Source: Pseudanabaena galeata CCNP1313
GTDB taxonomy: Bacteria; Cyanobacteriota; Cyanobacteriia; Pseudanabaenales; Pseudanabaenaceae
NCBI RefSeq assembly: GCF_029910235.1
Contig: NZ_CP112874.1
Location: forward strand, 2,666,001-2,730,000
DNA length: 64,000 bases
Direction of reading: 5' to 3'
The notes beneath the pieces were generated by a model, which was given only the letters and a program-made list of their open reading frames with translations, was not told where the DNA came from and ran no database searches. This document shows positions 36,001 to 44,874 of this stretch, one piece after another; positions within the stretch are counted from its first letter, which is position 1; each line of letters opens with the position of its first letter. Position numbers and translations under genes: made by a program.

Positions 36001-36477
36001 GTCCTTCAGTGTAATTTCTGAGCCAACTTCTAAGGATAAGCAATATTCTCTAAATTCTTCAGGACTTGGTAAATGTGGCTGGAGGGCGCGATCGGTTGCC
36101 ACGATCGCTACTTTTTTCTTTTCTCCTTCCCGTTCATCCCAGTTGATTAAATCTGCCAAAATCTGCATTTGTCCCCAAACGACCTCTGATTCAGGTGCAT
36201 AGGGTTCGTAGGGTAGGACATCAGAAGTAGGATAAAAATGTACAGTCTGCCAACCCATAGTATCTAGTTGTACCGACCAGCGTCCTGCCTCTTCGATCGT
36301 GGCGGCAATAACTAACATCAGTCGTTCTTGCTTTTGGCTCAGGGTCGAACTAACCAGCCCTTTGCCGACTCGCGATAACCCCGAAAGCGTGATTTGATGC
36401 GATCGCACCAATTTACTCTCTAGTTCATCAGTGAGAGGTGATCGGATTAAAGAACGAATTACTGAGGAAAATGGCAT
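33031..36477 (-). CDS. mfd: Transcription-repair coupling factor
   Basis: The protein has 1148 aa. Domains in order are a UvrB-like N-terminus (about 1-330), an RNA-polymerase-interacting CarD-like domain (about 460-530, [20 protein letters not shown]), and an SF2 translocase (Walker [13 protein letters not shown], Walker [13 protein letters not shown], then [13 protein letters not shown]). A C-terminal TRCF domain is last. Mfd removes RNA polymerase stalled at lesions and recruits UvrA. Residues about 303-320 ([19 protein letters not shown]) do not belong to the family: they are the translation of a palindromic repeat at 35518-35570 inserted in frame. The start ATG 36477 opens on the usual N-terminus. 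Confidence 0.95.
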   Translation of the reverse strand: MPFSSVIRSLIRSPLTDELESKLVRSHQITLSGLSRVGKGLVSSTLSQKQERLMLVIAATIEEAGRWSVQLDTMGWQTVHFYPTSDVLPYEPYAPESEVVWGQMQILADLINWDEREGEKKKVAIVATDRALQPHLPSPEEFREYCLSLEVGSEITLKDMSEKLTLMGYEHTSTVETEGQWGRRGDIIDIFPVSSEMPVRIDWFGDEIERIREFEPSTQRPLDSIPSVMLAPISYGHILGKLPANDGNLEDEFSIQGFAVHPKSTASLLDYLPTSENCLVVIDEIDQCKAHCDRWHESAEEICPHPQPLSLWVRGEREEGKLHRSFAECLEQISKFDRLELFELGEENRGVNMSSRSIPAIPHQFGKIAQTIRDYREQKYKIILISAQPSRTVALLQEHDCQAQFIPNVRDYPAIDKTHNLRIAVALKYSGIAEIQGFVLPTYRIVVISDREFFGQHALGTPNYVRKRRRAVSKQVNLNKLSAGDYVVHKNHGVGQFIKLEKLTVNNETREYLVLKYADGLLRVVVDQMSILSRYRGMNEGRPELHKMTGKTWTNTTAKAKKAIKKIAFDLLELYAKRSQQLGFAFPPDNPWQQEMEDSFPYQATPDQLKATQDVKQDMESSRPMDRLVCGDVGFGKTEVAIRTIFKAVTTGKQAALLVPTTILAQQHYHSLQERYAAYPVNIALLNRFRTTSEKKEICRKLKTGELDIVVGTHQLLSKDVEFKDLGLLVIDEEQRFGVAQKEKIKTMKTEVDVLTLSATPIPRTLYMAMSGVREMSLITTPPPSRRSIMTHLSRYNLELVRAAIRQELDRGGQIFYVVSRIDDIEEVSARVHEMLPSVRMAIAHGQMPESELEATMLSFNSGEADMMICTTIIESGLDIPRVNTIIIEDAQRFGLAQLYQLRGRVGRAGIQAHAWLFYQEKGELTDVARKRLKAIQEFTHLGSGYQLAMRDMEIRGVGNLLGSEQSGQINTIGFDLYMEMLQEAIAEIRGSEIPEVDDTQVDLPITAFIPAEYIPDGDRKMSAYRAVASVTSRRELSQIIEEWKDCYGNVPAPAMQLLKVMELKLIAKRIGFSRIKPEGKQHVVLESKMEEPAWKLLHEHLPSHLRSRFVYSQGNVTVRGLGTLSHDKQLDSLIEWLDTMHLAKAEA
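35518..35570. repeat. Palindromic repeat inserted within mfd
   Basis: The segment begins GCCCTCC and ends GAGGGC, with inner CCCCTCACCC and GGGGGTGAGGG. It is the widespread CCCTCACCCCCAACCCC-type repeat, also seen inside the element at 44542-44698. Here it is translated as part of Mfd. Confidence 0.8.
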
Positions 36478-36583
36478 GGGCTAAAAGGCAATATTAGGAA
36501 GTGGCAATACATCAAAGTTTAGCAATATTATTCAGTCATTTAGTGATGAAGGTTAAACTGAAAAATATAGGCTAACACCCCCC

Positions 36584-36644
36584 AGTAAGTAATACTAAAT
36601 TTAAGAAATGTCTACGCCATTTCTTAAATTTAGTATTACTTACT
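36584..36644. repeat. Palindrome, 27-bp arms
   Basis: AGTAAGTAATACTAAATTTA... (36584-36610) is perfectly complemented at 36618-36644 around loop TCTACGC. The right arm abuts the end of the next element. Confidence 0.8.
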
Positions 36645-36783
36645 AATTGTTACGTGGAACGCTGAGATTGGGGCTTGGAGACCAAGCCGTTACTTTTACA
36701 AAATGTAGGGATTTGGTCTCCAAATCCTCTTTTAAGATGATATGGAAACATGATGACGATCTTTGTTCTACGTAACATCAGTT
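36641..36783. mobile_element. MITE-like element, ACTGATGTTACGTGGAA-end family
   Basis: The left end TACTAATTGTTACGTGGAAC and right end GTTCTACGTAACATCAGTT are imperfect inverted repeats. The ~143-bp interior has no ORF. The same ends occur at 44542-44698, and one end at 39547-39563. Confidence 0.6.
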
Positions 36784-36848
36784 GCTTACTGGGTTTGGTT
36801 TTTACAGCGTTTTGCGCTCAAACCCAAACCCAAAATCACAAGCATTTT

Positions 36849-36963
36849 CTTAAACTAATTGTCGAAGTTCTATCAAAACCTACTGAAGCATTTGATAGAG
36901 ACGATAAATTTGTCGATTAGCAGCAACTAGGTGATTTCAAAAAATCGATTCTGGTATTTCCAG
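36849..36963 (+). pseudogene. Uma2 family remnant
   Basis: One frame reads LKLIVEVLSKPTEAFDRDDK then FVD, a stop codon, and QQLGDFKKSILVF. This matches the conserved Uma2 core (LIVEVLSPSTExxDRxxKFxxY then a QL-containing stretch) with Tyr replaced by TAG. No start or N-terminal half is visible, so it is a decayed fragment. An intact Uma2 gene is at 41919-42578. Confidence 0.6.
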
Positions 36964-37091
36964 CGCCAAAGGTGCTCTTCATGCCAAAATTAGTCTCATA
37001 ATGATAATCGCTAACTGTTCGTCCTTTTTAGCTCTTAAACCTGTGGAAACGAGTTACACTGTCAGAATATTTGCTTTTCATTATATAACCC

Positions 37092-37577
37092 ATGACCTGT
37101 CCAGTTCCCAAAGACCAACAACCACTCAATGAATATATTGAACTTAAGGAAGCGTTCTTTTATCGTTGGGCTAAGCTGGCGCGATCGCAGTATTTGCGAA
37201 TGTTATTGTTCATGTGGCTAGGATTTACTATTATTTTTTCACCTGTGGCGATGAGCATTGAGTCACCAAGCCGACACCTATGGCAATTTATCTGTGTAGC
37301 AAGTATTGGCGGTGCTGTAGGGCTGATTTTACCAGTGTTGTTATTGCTGTCAGGATGGAGTCACGTCAAGCAAAGACTAGATAGTGCGAAAATTTTTTAT
37401 GAAGAGTCGGGTTGGTATGACGGGCAAATATGGGAAAAGCCAGAAGCAGACCTAGCCAAGGATCGGTTGCTGGTCACTTACGAAATAAAGCCAGTCATGA
37501 CGAGATTACAAAAAACACTTTTGGGAATCATCGGTTTTCTTGTACTTGGCTTTGGCACTCTAAATATCTTCAGCTAA
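37092..37577 (+). CDS. CGLD27 family (DUF1230) protein
   Basis: The protein has 161 aa. The N-terminus CPVPKDQQPLNEYIELKEAF followed by FYRWAKLARSQYLRML is the family signature. Three membrane segments are visible (LLFMWLGFTIIFSPVAM, FICVASIGGAVGLILPVLLLL, TLLGIIGFLVLGFGTL). CGLD27 is conserved in cyanobacteria, algae and plants and has been connected with iron-limited photosynthetic growth in algae; its molecular role is not known. It is monocistronic, with a good terminator. Confidence 0.88.
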   Translation: MTCPVPKDQQPLNEYIELKEAFFYRWAKLARSQYLRMLLFMWLGFTIIFSPVAMSIESPSRHLWQFICVASIGGAVGLILPVLLLLSGWSHVKQRLDSAKIFYEESGWYDGQIWEKPEADLAKDRLLVTYEIKPVMTRLQKTLLGIIGFLVLGFGTLNIFS

Positions 37578-37589
37578 ATGTCATTTTAG

Positions 37590-37631
37590 AAAGATTGAGA
37601 AAAGTGATATGCACTTTTCTCAATCTTTTTT
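37590..37631 (+). terminator. Terminator of CGLD27 gene
   Basis: The 17-bp arms AAAGATTGAGAAAAGTG and complement (37612-37628) are followed by further T residues. Confidence 0.85.
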
Positions 37632-37776
37632 ATGCCCTGTAGGGGGAAGTTAATTTGCTAGCAAAAGTCTTAATATATGTTTACAAACCAATCAAATTTA
37701 TAGTAAAACTCTAATAAAGCTTGCTTATCTTCATCAAACGAAGTTTTCAGCTTTAAAGTAGTTGAGGTAAGGGAAT

Positions 37777-38133
37777 ATGACAGTTTTAGATCAATATTTT
37801 AAACTTTCTGATCGCGCTAGTGATGATGAACAAGCATTTAATGAATTGGTAGATTTGTTTGCGGAGCAGGCTGAAGTTCATCCATCTGGGGCGCGAAAAG
37901 TAGTTGGCAAAGATGAAATCGCCCAACTATACCGTAAGTTTTTTCAATCTTATTCAGGAATGCAACGTGTTTGGACGACCAGAAAGACGGAAAATGGACT
38001 AGAAGCAATTTGGGCGATCGCAGGTAAGCGTGATAGTGGTGAACTATTCGCGATGCAAGGCAGACATATTGCCGAAGTCGATGCCCATGGCAAAATCTAC
38101 GCCTTAGAAGTTCATGTCTCCAAAGCTAGCTAA
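37777..38133 (+). CDS. NTF2/SnoaL-like family protein
   Basis: The 118-aa protein has a single cone-shaped NTF2-like fold, with YFKLSDRASDDEQAFNELVD, LFAEQAEVHPSGARKVVGKD and IAQLYRKFFQ followed by beta strands. Such proteins are small-molecule-binding isomerase-like or adaptor proteins; no catalytic assignment is possible. GAGGTAAGG precedes the ATG. Its last 20 bases overlap the start of folC in another frame, so the two are co-transcribed. Confidence 0.8.
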   Translation: MTVLDQYFKLSDRASDDEQAFNELVDLFAEQAEVHPSGARKVVGKDEIAQLYRKFFQSYSGMQRVWTTRKTENGLEAIWAIAGKRDSGELFAMQGRHIAEVDAHGKIYALEVHVSKAS

Positions 38134-39382
38134 CCTATCTCCCGCAGAATATCTTGCCAGTTTCGATAAGTTTGGCATTCATCTCGGTTTAGACCGAATT
38201 TATCAACTACTTGTTGCTTTAGGAAATCCCCATCAACAGATTCCCGTGATTCATGTCGCAGGCACAAATGGAAAAGGTTCTGTTTGTGCTTTTTTGTTGT
38301 CAATTTTGCAGGCTTCAGGGCTTCGCGTTGGTCGCTATACGTCGCCACACCTGATGGATTGGCGAGAACGGATTACGATTAATGGCGAATGGATTAGCGA
38401 TCAGGATTTATTAGAGGCTTTGGAGCAAGTAGAAAGGGCGATCGCTCCTGAATTTCCTCCCACTCAATTTGAAGTGATTACGGCGGCGATGTGGTGGTAT
38501 TTTGCTAAACAGGAAGTTGATATGGCGATCCTAGAAACTGGTTTGGGGGGGAGATTGGACGCTACGAATGTTTGCGATCGCCCTTTGGTTTCTGTCATTA
38601 CTTCCATCGGTCTAGATCATTGTCAACAATTAGGAAATACATTAGCGGAGATCGCTTCTGAAAAAGCAGGAATTATTAAACGAAGATGTCCTGTGGTAGT
38701 TGCGGAAAACCATCCTGAAGTGAGTGCCACTTTGCAAGCAAAAGCAACAGATGATGATGCGCCTATAACCTTGGTAAATGCAGCTATGAGAACGGCTACA
38801 GGTGCTATCTATCAAGGTTTTGAGTATGCTTTGCAATTGTTAGGAAATCATCAGTTAATTAATTCTGCGGTGGCGATCGCCACGGTTCAATCATTGCGAG
38901 AGCAGGGTTGGCAAATTAGTGACGAGGCGATGCGTACAGGATTGGCAAATACTCAATGGTCAGGACGGTTGCAATGGGTGGAATTTAAATTAAATGGTAA
39001 GTCCTGTAAAATCCTAGTTGATGGAGCGCATAATGTAGCGGCAGCAGAATATCTACGTCAATTTGTCAATGAAGCTTTTCCTAATCATCGCAAACGTTGG
39101 GTAATGGGGATTTTGAATACGAAAGATCAATTTGGTATTCTCAAAGTGCTTTTGGATACTGATGATTTACTTTTTCCTGTGCCTGTGCCTAGCTCTGCAA
39201 CTACCTCTCCACAGGACTTATCTGAAATTGCATCTTCTCTTCTCAAGGTTAAGCCATACCCTTATGAAAGCTTGAATTTAGGGTTAGAAGCAGCTTTTGA
39301 CGATCAGCAAAATGATGTAGTTATTCTTTGTGGGTCTTTATATTTAGTAGGAGAATTCCTCAGTCAACGAACAAGTGGTTAG
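38114..39382 (+). CDS. folC: Folylpolyglutamate/dihydrofolate synthase
   Basis: The protein has 422 aa. The P-loop IHVAGTNGKGSVCAFLLSIL, RYTSPHLMDWRERI, ILETGLGGRLDATN and VDGAHNVAA are the FolC motifs. It adds glutamate to dihydropteroate and then to folates. The start ATG 38114 lies within the end of the NTF2-like gene (20-bp overlap) and opens directly on the conserved N-terminus, so translation is probably coupled. Confidence 0.94.
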   Translation: MSPKLANLSPAEYLASFDKFGIHLGLDRIYQLLVALGNPHQQIPVIHVAGTNGKGSVCAFLLSILQASGLRVGRYTSPHLMDWRERITINGEWISDQDLLEALEQVERAIAPEFPPTQFEVITAAMWWYFAKQEVDMAILETGLGGRLDATNVCDRPLVSVITSIGLDHCQQLGNTLAEIASEKAGIIKRRCPVVVAENHPEVSATLQAKATDDDAPITLVNAAMRTATGAIYQGFEYALQLLGNHQLINSAVAIATVQSLREQGWQISDEAMRTGLANTQWSGRLQWVEFKLNGKSCKILVDGAHNVAAAEYLRQFVNEAFPNHRKRWVMGILNTKDQFGILKVLLDTDDLLFPVPVPSSATTSPQDLSEIASSLLKVKPYPYESLNLGLEAAFDDQQNDVVILCGSLYLVGEFLSQRTSG

Positions 39383-39406
39383 ATTTCCTAAATTTGGACT
39401 TAAACA

Positions 39407-39473
39407 ATGTGAGTTCGATATAGCCATTTGCGTCGTGCTTCGCACGACGCAAATGGCTATATCGAACTCACGT
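39407..39473. mobile_element. Single-hairpin member of the ACGTGAGTTCGA-end family
   Basis: Perfect 30-bp arms GTGAGTTCGATATAGCCATT... (39409-39438) and 39442-39471 have loop TTC. It shares its ends and GCGTCGTGC-TTC core with one half of the 111-bp elements at 49373 and 53119. It lies 24 bases after folC and may serve as terminator. Confidence 0.75.
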
Positions 39474-39546
39474 TAAATTATTGGGGTAGGGGCAATCCCC
39501 CCGTGGTTACCCTGTCGTGCTAGCAGCAAAAGATTCATCATCTGAG

Positions 39547-39563
39547 TTCCACGTAACATCAGT
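39547..39563. repeat. Solo end of ACTGATGTTACGTGGAA-end element
   Basis: TTCCACGTAACATCAGT matches the right end of the 44542-44698 element exactly; no partner end is found on the left, where the 39407-39473 hairpin lies. It may be a decayed copy. Confidence 0.6.
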
Positions 39564-39605
39564 AAATATCATGAACTTGAGGATTGTTTAATGTAAAACG
39601 CCAAT

Positions 39606-39950
39606 TCAATGCATTTGGCAATAGCGGGCTAATAAAGTAAAGCGATCGCAGGCTTGTTGATGTCGCTTTTGCCATGTGGCTTGACTGCGGGAAGTTTGCA
39701 ACATGCTTAAATCCACGCTGAGCATTTTTAATTGTTTATCAATTTCCACTTGCAAAGATAAATTTTGGGGCGTTATCTCTAAATTGGTATTGATAATTTT
39801 TGACTGAAAAAACTTTTGGATTTCATCCAGCGATCGCCGCCATTCTTTGACGATTTCAGAGGCAGGTTCTGACTGTGGAGCGATCAATATTTGCAATCTT
39901 TCTAACTGCTCTTGCAAATCATCAATCAAATTTCCATAGTCCTGTGCCAC
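39606..39950 (-). CDS. PatD-like small helical protein
   Basis: The 114-aa protein is all-helical. The C-terminal half (LQVEIDKQLKMLSVDLSMLQ, TSRSQATWQKRHQQ, CDRFTLLARYCQMH) resembles PatD, a cyanobacterial protein that affects heterocyst frequency and interacts with FtsZ in Anabaena. The similarity is from memory and could be to a broader family. No other pattern-formation genes are close. Confidence 0.55.
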   Translation of the reverse strand: MAQDYGNLIDDLQEQLERLQILIAPQSEPASEIVKEWRRSLDEIQKFFQSKIINTNLEITPQNLSLQVEIDKQLKMLSVDLSMLQTSRSQATWQKRHQQACDRFTLLARYCQMH

Positions 39951-40105
39951 TTAATTCATAGACCTTGTTTTTACAAAAATTAGGACTTACGCAAAAATGC
40001 TCCAAAATCTTATCTTACCGTAGGGGCAATTCATGAATTGCCCCTACATTTCGTTCTTTTGTGTAAATCTTAAAAAATTTTACTTCTAACCGTAGCCTAA
40101 CTATC

Positions 40106-40369
40106 TCAAGCTTTCTGGATCGGTTTTTCTTGAGACAATACCCAAATCCCATGACCGAGGATGAGGATTCCCCAGATCACGGCAACCCAAATTGACCAGA
40201 TCCAGACTTTCTCCGTAATTGACTGGATAAACCACATACAGGTCATGCAAGCTGAGTAGATAGCAAGGTGTAGATAAAAGTTAACTCTGCGTTCGAGGTT
40301 TTGGTATTCAGGATCGTTAGGATCTGGTGGTTTTGATAACTTGGGCATAGAAAATCGAAAATTTGGCAA
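40106..40369 (-). CDS. 2TM domain protein
   Basis: The protein has 87 aa. After a polar N-terminus (PKLSKPPDPNDPEYQNLERR) there is the 2TM domain: VNFYLHLAIYSACMTCMWFI and VWIWSIWVAVIWGILILGHG. Function is unknown; similar domains often sit at the N-terminus of histidine kinases or DNA-binding proteins, but here it stands alone. Confidence 0.75.
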   Translation of the reverse strand: MPNFRFSMPKLSKPPDPNDPEYQNLERRVNFYLHLAIYSACMTCMWFIQSITEKVWIWSIWVAVIWGILILGHGIWVLSQEKPIQKA

Positions 40370-40400
40370 ATTTAACTAAAACTTATGCTAACGCAAAAGC

Positions 40401-40447
40401 ATCCAAAAATGAGTGTCAGCACTTCGTGCTGACACTCATTTTTGGAT
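40401..40447 (-). terminator. Terminator of argH
   Basis: Perfect 22-bp arms ATCCAAAAATGAGTGTCAGC... have loop TTC. The right arm touches the argH stop codon, so it ends that transcript. Confidence 0.8.
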
Positions 40448-41839
40448 TTAAGCAATAAGTTTTTTGGCAGCTTCTACTTGGATTCGGACTTGCTCGAAGC
40501 CAGTACCACCATAACTATTACGCACCTTAACGACTTGGGCAGGAGCAATCGCCTCGACAATATCCGCCTCAAACTGAGGATGAAAAGTCTGCCAACGTTC
40601 CACTGACAAATCCTTGAGTAAAATCCCTTCACTAGTACAGGTTTTCACAAGTTTGCCAACCAGTTGATAAGCCTCACGGAAAGGAACTCCTTTAGAAGCG
40701 AGATAATCGGCAACATCGGTCGCATTAGAGAAGTCTTCAGCAACTGCCTCAGCAAGGCGTTTTGTCTGAAATTCGATCCCTTCATCAATCAAAATTGTCA
40801 TTGCTTCCAAACAAGCCCGAACCGTGACCACTGCATCAAAGATACCTTCCTTATCCTCTTGCATATCCTTGTTATAAGCTAGAGGCAAGCCCTTGATAAT
40901 TGTCAGTAAACCTTGCAAATGTCCAAATACACGGCCTGTTTTGCCACGTACCAATTCGGGAACATCAGGATTTTTCTTTTGGGGCATGATGCTGGAGCCA
41001 GTACTGACGCGATCGCTGAGTTTTACAAAACTAAATTCCTGTGATGACCAAAGAATTACTTCTTCAGAAAGGCGGCTGAGATGCACCATGATTAGACTCG
41101 CAGCGCAGAGAAATTCTACGGCAAAGTCGCGATCGGATACACCATCAAGGCTATTGCGTCCTACGGAACCAAAATCTAAAAGTTCGGCGGTGTAATGGCG
41201 ATCGATGGGGTGAGGTGTTCCCGCTAATGCGCCCGAACCAAGGGGGCAAACATTGACCCTTTGATAGATTTCATCAAGTCTTGTCCAGTCGCGCTGCGCC
41301 ATCTCAAAGTAAGCAAGCAGATGATGGGCGAGGCTAATTGGCTGGGCACGTTGCAAATGGGTATATCCGGGGATGAACGTCTCGACATACTGCTCAGCTT
41401 TATTCACTAAAGTTTGTTGCCAAGTTCTGATATCCGTTTGAATTTTGCGAATCTGGTCACGCAAATATAAACGCACATCGGTAGCAACCTGATCATTACG
41501 CGATCGCGCGGTATGCACTTTTTTCCCAACATCACCGATTAACTCAGTCAGGCGACGCTCTACCGCAAAATGCACATCTTCGGCATCAACCCCAGGATTA
41601 AAATTTCCAGACCGATATTCTTGGTGGATTTGCTCTAAACCATTAACAAGCATTTCCCCTTCTTCGGCACTAATGATCCCCACTTTCGCCAACATTCGCG
41701 AGTGCGCTTGCGATCCTGTGATGTCATATTCAATTAAATTAATGTCAAAACTGATACTGGCATTAAATCGCGCGATCGCAGGATGTAGCGCTGTCTCGAA
41801 ACGCTGACTCCAAGGTTGGGGGGCTGTTGGCTGGCTCAT
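40448..41839 (-). CDS. argH: Argininosuccinate lyase
   Basis: The protein has 463 aa. The fumarase-superfamily signature [17 protein letters not shown] and [20 protein letters not shown] are clear, with [17 protein letters not shown]. It splits argininosuccinate into arginine and fumarate in the cytosol. It is a single gene with a terminator. Confidence 0.96.
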   Translation of the reverse strand: MSQPTAPQPWSQRFETALHPAIARFNASISFDINLIEYDITGSQAHSRMLAKVGIISAEEGEMLVNGLEQIHQEYRSGNFNPGVDAEDVHFAVERRLTELIGDVGKKVHTARSRNDQVATDVRLYLRDQIRKIQTDIRTWQQTLVNKAEQYVETFIPGYTHLQRAQPISLAHHLLAYFEMAQRDWTRLDEIYQRVNVCPLGSGALAGTPHPIDRHYTAELLDFGSVGRNSLDGVSDRDFAVEFLCAASLIMVHLSRLSEEVILWSSQEFSFVKLSDRVSTGSSIMPQKKNPDVPELVRGKTGRVFGHLQGLLTIIKGLPLAYNKDMQEDKEGIFDAVVTVRACLEAMTILIDEGIEFQTKRLAEAVAEDFSNATDVADYLASKGVPFREAYQLVGKLVKTCTSEGILLKDLSVERWQTFHPQFEADIVEAIAPAQVVKVRNSYGGTGFEQVRIQVEAAKKLIA

Positions 41840-41918
41840 ACAAAAAAACTGTGTTAATTGAGAGTTAAGTTTACTTTTTGACAGGAGGTTTTGCGCCTTT
41901 TTGTCATAAGTTCATTAT

Positions 41919-42578
41919 TTAACTACTTTCCTTGAGCCATTTCCGTACTGCACGGACAATGCTAATACTGTCTTCAGTGTTGAGCATTTGTAAGAAGCGA
42001 TCAAGCACAACCCCAGAAATCATCGGAAAAGCAGCACTAAATTCACATTCTTGGTATTGACCATTGTGTAATTGATAAACTTTTATGGTTCCATTGGCAT
42101 AGCGCCATATTTCAGGAATACCTAATTGTTGATAAACTGCAAAACTTCGCATACTGGAATTAGTAATATCAATTTCCAATACTAAATCTGGGGGCGGATC
42201 TACAGAGATATCGATTTTAGTGCCTTTGATGCGATCGCTATTTTGAATATAAAAGCTAGAGTCTGGCTCTACACCTTTGTTGATGTCTTGACGGTTGAGC
42301 GTCACTGAACCAAATTCTTTTAATGGCAAATCTAGTTCTTCGGCTAAAACCCCAACAATTCGCGCTAATAAACGGTTAATTGCTTCATGTAGGTCAGACG
42401 GCATTCTAATTTCTACAACTCCTTGGTCATAATTTAAACGTGCTGAACGGTGATCGCCCATGTCAGCTAGCATGGCTTGATAGGTTTGCCAGCTAATATT
42501 TTTTAGTACAGCATTACTCGCACTACTAATGTTTGTTGTAGTAATTTCTGGCTTGAGAGGGAGGGGAGTAGTAGTCAT
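41919..42578 (-). CDS. Uma2 family endonuclease-like protein
   Basis: The start is chosen at ATG 42578 (219 aa). The PD-(D/E)XK-like Uma2 core is present: GVEPDSSFYIQN, PPPDLVLEIDITNSS and YQQLGIPEIWRY. Uma2 genes are numerous in cyanobacteria and spread like selfish or defence-linked elements; the substrate is unknown. It stands between argH and the 42663-42853 element. Confidence 0.85.
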   Translation of the reverse strand: MTTTPLPLKPEITTTNISSASNAVLKNISWQTYQAMLADMGDHRSARLNYDQGVVEIRMPSDLHEAINRLLARIVGVLAEELDLPLKEFGSVTLNRQDINKGVEPDSSFYIQNSDRIKGTKIDISVDPPPDLVLEIDITNSSMRSFAVYQQLGIPEIWRYANGTIKVYQLHNGQYQECEFSAAFPMISGVVLDRFLQMLNTEDSISIVRAVRKWLKESS

Positions 42579-42662
42579 AAATTTGCGATCGCGCAACACA
42601 AATGATCATAATTTGATCATAATTTAATCTGTCATATTGTCCTAGTCTTGTGTAATTCAGAT

Positions 42663-42853
42663 GTAGCGATCGTTATCATGTAAGAAACCATTTAAGAATG
42701 ACTTTCTATGGTCAAAAGCTCTAAGAGATCCCCCTCAATCCCCCTTAAAAAGGGGGAAGAAGATAATTCTCCCCCCTTTTTAAGGGGGGCTGGGGGGGAT
42801 CTAGACAATTCTTAAAATGGTTTCTAAGACTCTTACATGATAACGATCGCTAT
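42663..42853. mobile_element. MITE-like element with HIP1-containing terminal inverted repeats
   Basis: The left end GTAGCGATCGTTATCATGTA... (42663-42699) and right end (42808-42853, the complement of the same with an extra 10 bases) are long inverted repeats. The interior 42725-42802 is the common GATCCCCCTCAATCCCCCTT palindrome, possibly a nested insertion. It has no ORF. Confidence 0.65.
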
Positions 42854-42874
42854 AAATCACCAATTACGAGACAA

Positions 42875-43165
42875 ATGAGTACATCAGAACGTATCGAACA
42901 ACTAGCTGCCACTATTGCCGAAGATGTTTATATTGATATTGCAAAGTGGCACTTGTACTTAAATGACGCACATTTGCATCGCCCTCTTGCTGAAAAGTTC
43001 TATCCCATGTTGCTCAATGGTATTAAGTCGGCGGATGTCACTAAAGTATTAAATGAAACGATGATTGCGATCGGTGGTGGTCATCGTGAAATTCCTTTAA
43101 GTGACTTGATTCCTAAGTCTTGTCAAAATCGATTAGTAACGATTTTAGAAGAGTTTGAATATTAA
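42875..43165 (+). CDS. DUF3181 family protein
   Basis: The 96-aa protein begins with STSERIEQLAATIAEDVYID. IAKWHLYLNDAHLHRPLAEK, VTKVLNETMIAIGGGHREI and PLSDLIPKSCQNRL follow, matching DUF3181, a small cyanobacterial/plastid family of unknown function. It begins 21 bases beyond the mobile element at 42853, whose end may now contribute to its promoter. Confidence 0.8.
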   Translation: MSTSERIEQLAATIAEDVYIDIAKWHLYLNDAHLHRPLAEKFYPMLLNGIKSADVTKVLNETMIAIGGGHREIPLSDLIPKSCQNRLVTILEEFEY

Positions 43166-43176
43166 AATCCTAAGCC

Positions 43177-43205
43177 CTGTAGCGCACGCACAGCGTGCGC
43201 TACAG
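43177..43205. terminator. Hairpin between DUF3181 and histidine kinase genes
   Basis: The 13-bp arms CTGTAGCGCACGC/GCGTGCGCTACAG have loop ACA. It lies 20 bases before the kinase ATG at 43225, so it could also hide that ribosome site. Confidence 0.7.
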
Positions 43206-43224
43206 CTTTGCCATTAAATTACTC

Positions 43225-44547
43225 ATGACCATTGTCACTCCCAATCCTGTCTTTCAGTCAATGCGCCGCCGTTTGGCGCTTTGGTATGCGATTGTCACGG
43301 CAATTTTATTAATTGTGTTCGCGACAGGATTCTATCTATATGTGCAGACAACCTTAATCGATCGCATTGACGACACAATCGACCATGTTGCGGAAGTAAT
43401 CGAGCGATCACTGATACGGTCTAACTTAATTGATTTAGAATCAGATTTTAGTCGCAGCTTTTCGGCAAACGCTCAAGCGATCGATGCCGATCATATTGAT
43501 ATTGACTGGTTTAGCCCCAGCGGAGAGATTCTCTGGACGACTAATGCGAATACGGAGCCATTACAACAGAGAGAGAGAGGAATCTTACAACCACTCTATC
43601 GCACTGTGCATTTGTCAGAAGCAGAGCCATTGCGACAGATGATTGAGCCAATTGTGATTAATGACAAACTATTGGGATATTTGCGAATTAGTCATCCTTG
43701 GTTTGAAGTTACTAAACCCGTCAAGCAATTGTTTCTCGATTTGGCGATCGGCACAACGCTGATGGTATTTGTGGTTTTACTATGCGGTTGGTGGTTAGCT
43801 GGGATCGCTATGGAACCTGTGCGCGAATCCTACCAACGTTTAAAACAGTTCACCGCCGATGCTTCCCATGAACTTCGCAATCCCATCGCTGTGATTCAAA
43901 CTAATGTCCAAGTTGCCCTTGCCGATCCTCATCCTGATCTAGAATTTCAGCGATCGCAACTGGAAGCAATTGAGAGAATTACCAGACGTTTAGGTAGATT
44001 AATCGAAGATTTGCTATTTTTAGCAAGACATGATGGTGGTATTACTAATCAAAGGCGGGAGCCTTGCAATTTATCGCAAATTTTGCGTGAGGTGGGTGAA
44101 GAGCAACAGACGATCGCGCAACAAAAACAAATCAGTTTGGAGCTACCTAGCTTGGAACCAAAACTATCGGTGTCAGGCGATCGCGATCGCCTAGGGCGTT
44201 TGTTTACCAATCTCGTCAGTAATGCGATCGCCTATACTTCCGCAGGTGGGAAAGTCCAAATTACCGTGCAAATCACTTCTCAAAATCAAATCCAAGTTCA
44301 AGTTCAAGATACTGGGATGGGGATTCCTGAAGCAGAGCTATCTCAAATTTTTGAGCGTTTCTATCGCTACCAACCACAAAAAAACATTAAATCTAGTTCT
44401 AAATCTAGTAATCTCTACACCAGTGGTTCAGGGCTGGGATTAGCCATTGCCAAAGCGATCGCCGAAAGTCATCAGGGACAAATCAAGGTAGAGAGCAAGG
44501 TCGGTCAGGGAACAATATTTACGGTAAGTTTTTTAAATTCTAACTGA
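43225..44547 (+). CDS. Orphan sensor histidine kinase
   Basis: ATG 43225 is chosen (440 aa) because the longer frame begins at a GTG inside the hairpin. Two membrane segments (LALWYAIVTAILLIVFAT, IGTTLMVFVVLLCGWWLAG) flank a periplasmic domain of about 130 aa. The phospho-acceptor motif is FTADASHELRNPIAVIQTNV; the ATP-binding boxes are LGRLFTNLVSNAIAYT, DTGMGIPEAELSQIFERF and GSGLGLAIAKAI. No response regulator is adjacent. Its TGA stop is supplied by the terminal repeat of the element at 44542. Confidence 0.9.
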   Translation: MTIVTPNPVFQSMRRRLALWYAIVTAILLIVFATGFYLYVQTTLIDRIDDTIDHVAEVIERSLIRSNLIDLESDFSRSFSANAQAIDADHIDIDWFSPSGEILWTTNANTEPLQQRERGILQPLYRTVHLSEAEPLRQMIEPIVINDKLLGYLRISHPWFEVTKPVKQLFLDLAIGTTLMVFVVLLCGWWLAGIAMEPVRESYQRLKQFTADASHELRNPIAVIQTNVQVALADPHPDLEFQRSQLEAIERITRRLGRLIEDLLFLARHDGGITNQRREPCNLSQILREVGEEQQTIAQQKQISLELPSLEPKLSVSGDRDRLGRLFTNLVSNAIAYTSAGGKVQITVQITSQNQIQVQVQDTGMGIPEAELSQIFERFYRYQPQKNIKSSSKSSNLYTSGSGLGLAIAKAIAESHQGQIKVESKVGQGTIFTVSFLNSN

Positions 44548-44698
44548 TGCTACGTGGAAGTTTCTAAGACCCTCACCCCTAGCCCCTCTCCCAAAGGGCG
44601 AGGGGAACAAGAATTTTCTGGATTTTGCTCCCCCTCTCCTCTCTGGGAGAGGGCGCTGGGGGGGGTGAGGGCAATCTTCATTCCACGTAACATCAGTT
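44542..44698. mobile_element. MITE-like element overlapping the histidine kinase stop
   Basis: The ends AACTGATGCTACGTGGAA (44542-44559) and TTCCACGTAACATCAGTT (44681-44698) are inverted repeats with one mismatch. The interior is the CCCTCACCCCTAGCCCC/GGGGGTGAGGGC palindrome family also found in mfd. It is 157 bp with no ORF. Confidence 0.75.
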
Positions 44699-44874
44699 CA
44701 AATCTTTAGCTATACGAACACGAAAGTTAAAGAGCTAAAGCATTGCTAGCGGCAACAGTTAGTGACAAGCCTCTTATTTCACCTCAAACAACGCTGATTA
44801 GCCGTGAATATGAGGAGGAGTGCGGCATCTCTATCTTTGCTATACTTCTACTGACTATTAGCTTGAGGAAAAAT

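Larger units (their letters stand above)
36478..37091. other. 614-bp intergenic region with palindrome, mobile-element ends and gene remnant
   Basis: It holds, in order, a 27-bp-arm palindrome (36584-36644), a miniature element bounded by TTACGTGGAAC and GTTCTACGTAA (36641-36783), and a decayed Uma2 fragment (36849-36963). No intact gene is visible. Confidence 0.65.

Noticed and set aside
36784-37091. Possible small RNA gene upstream of CGLD27
   Set aside because: Part of it is better explained as a Uma2 remnant, and I see no stable fold with a terminator of its own.
38130-38836. Minus-strand frames within folC
   Set aside because: They are frame shadows of a strongly conserved gene.
44743-44874. 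44-residue N-terminal extension of the CadD-type protein
   Set aside because: ATG 44875 has a good ribosome-binding site and starts exactly at the family N-terminus.
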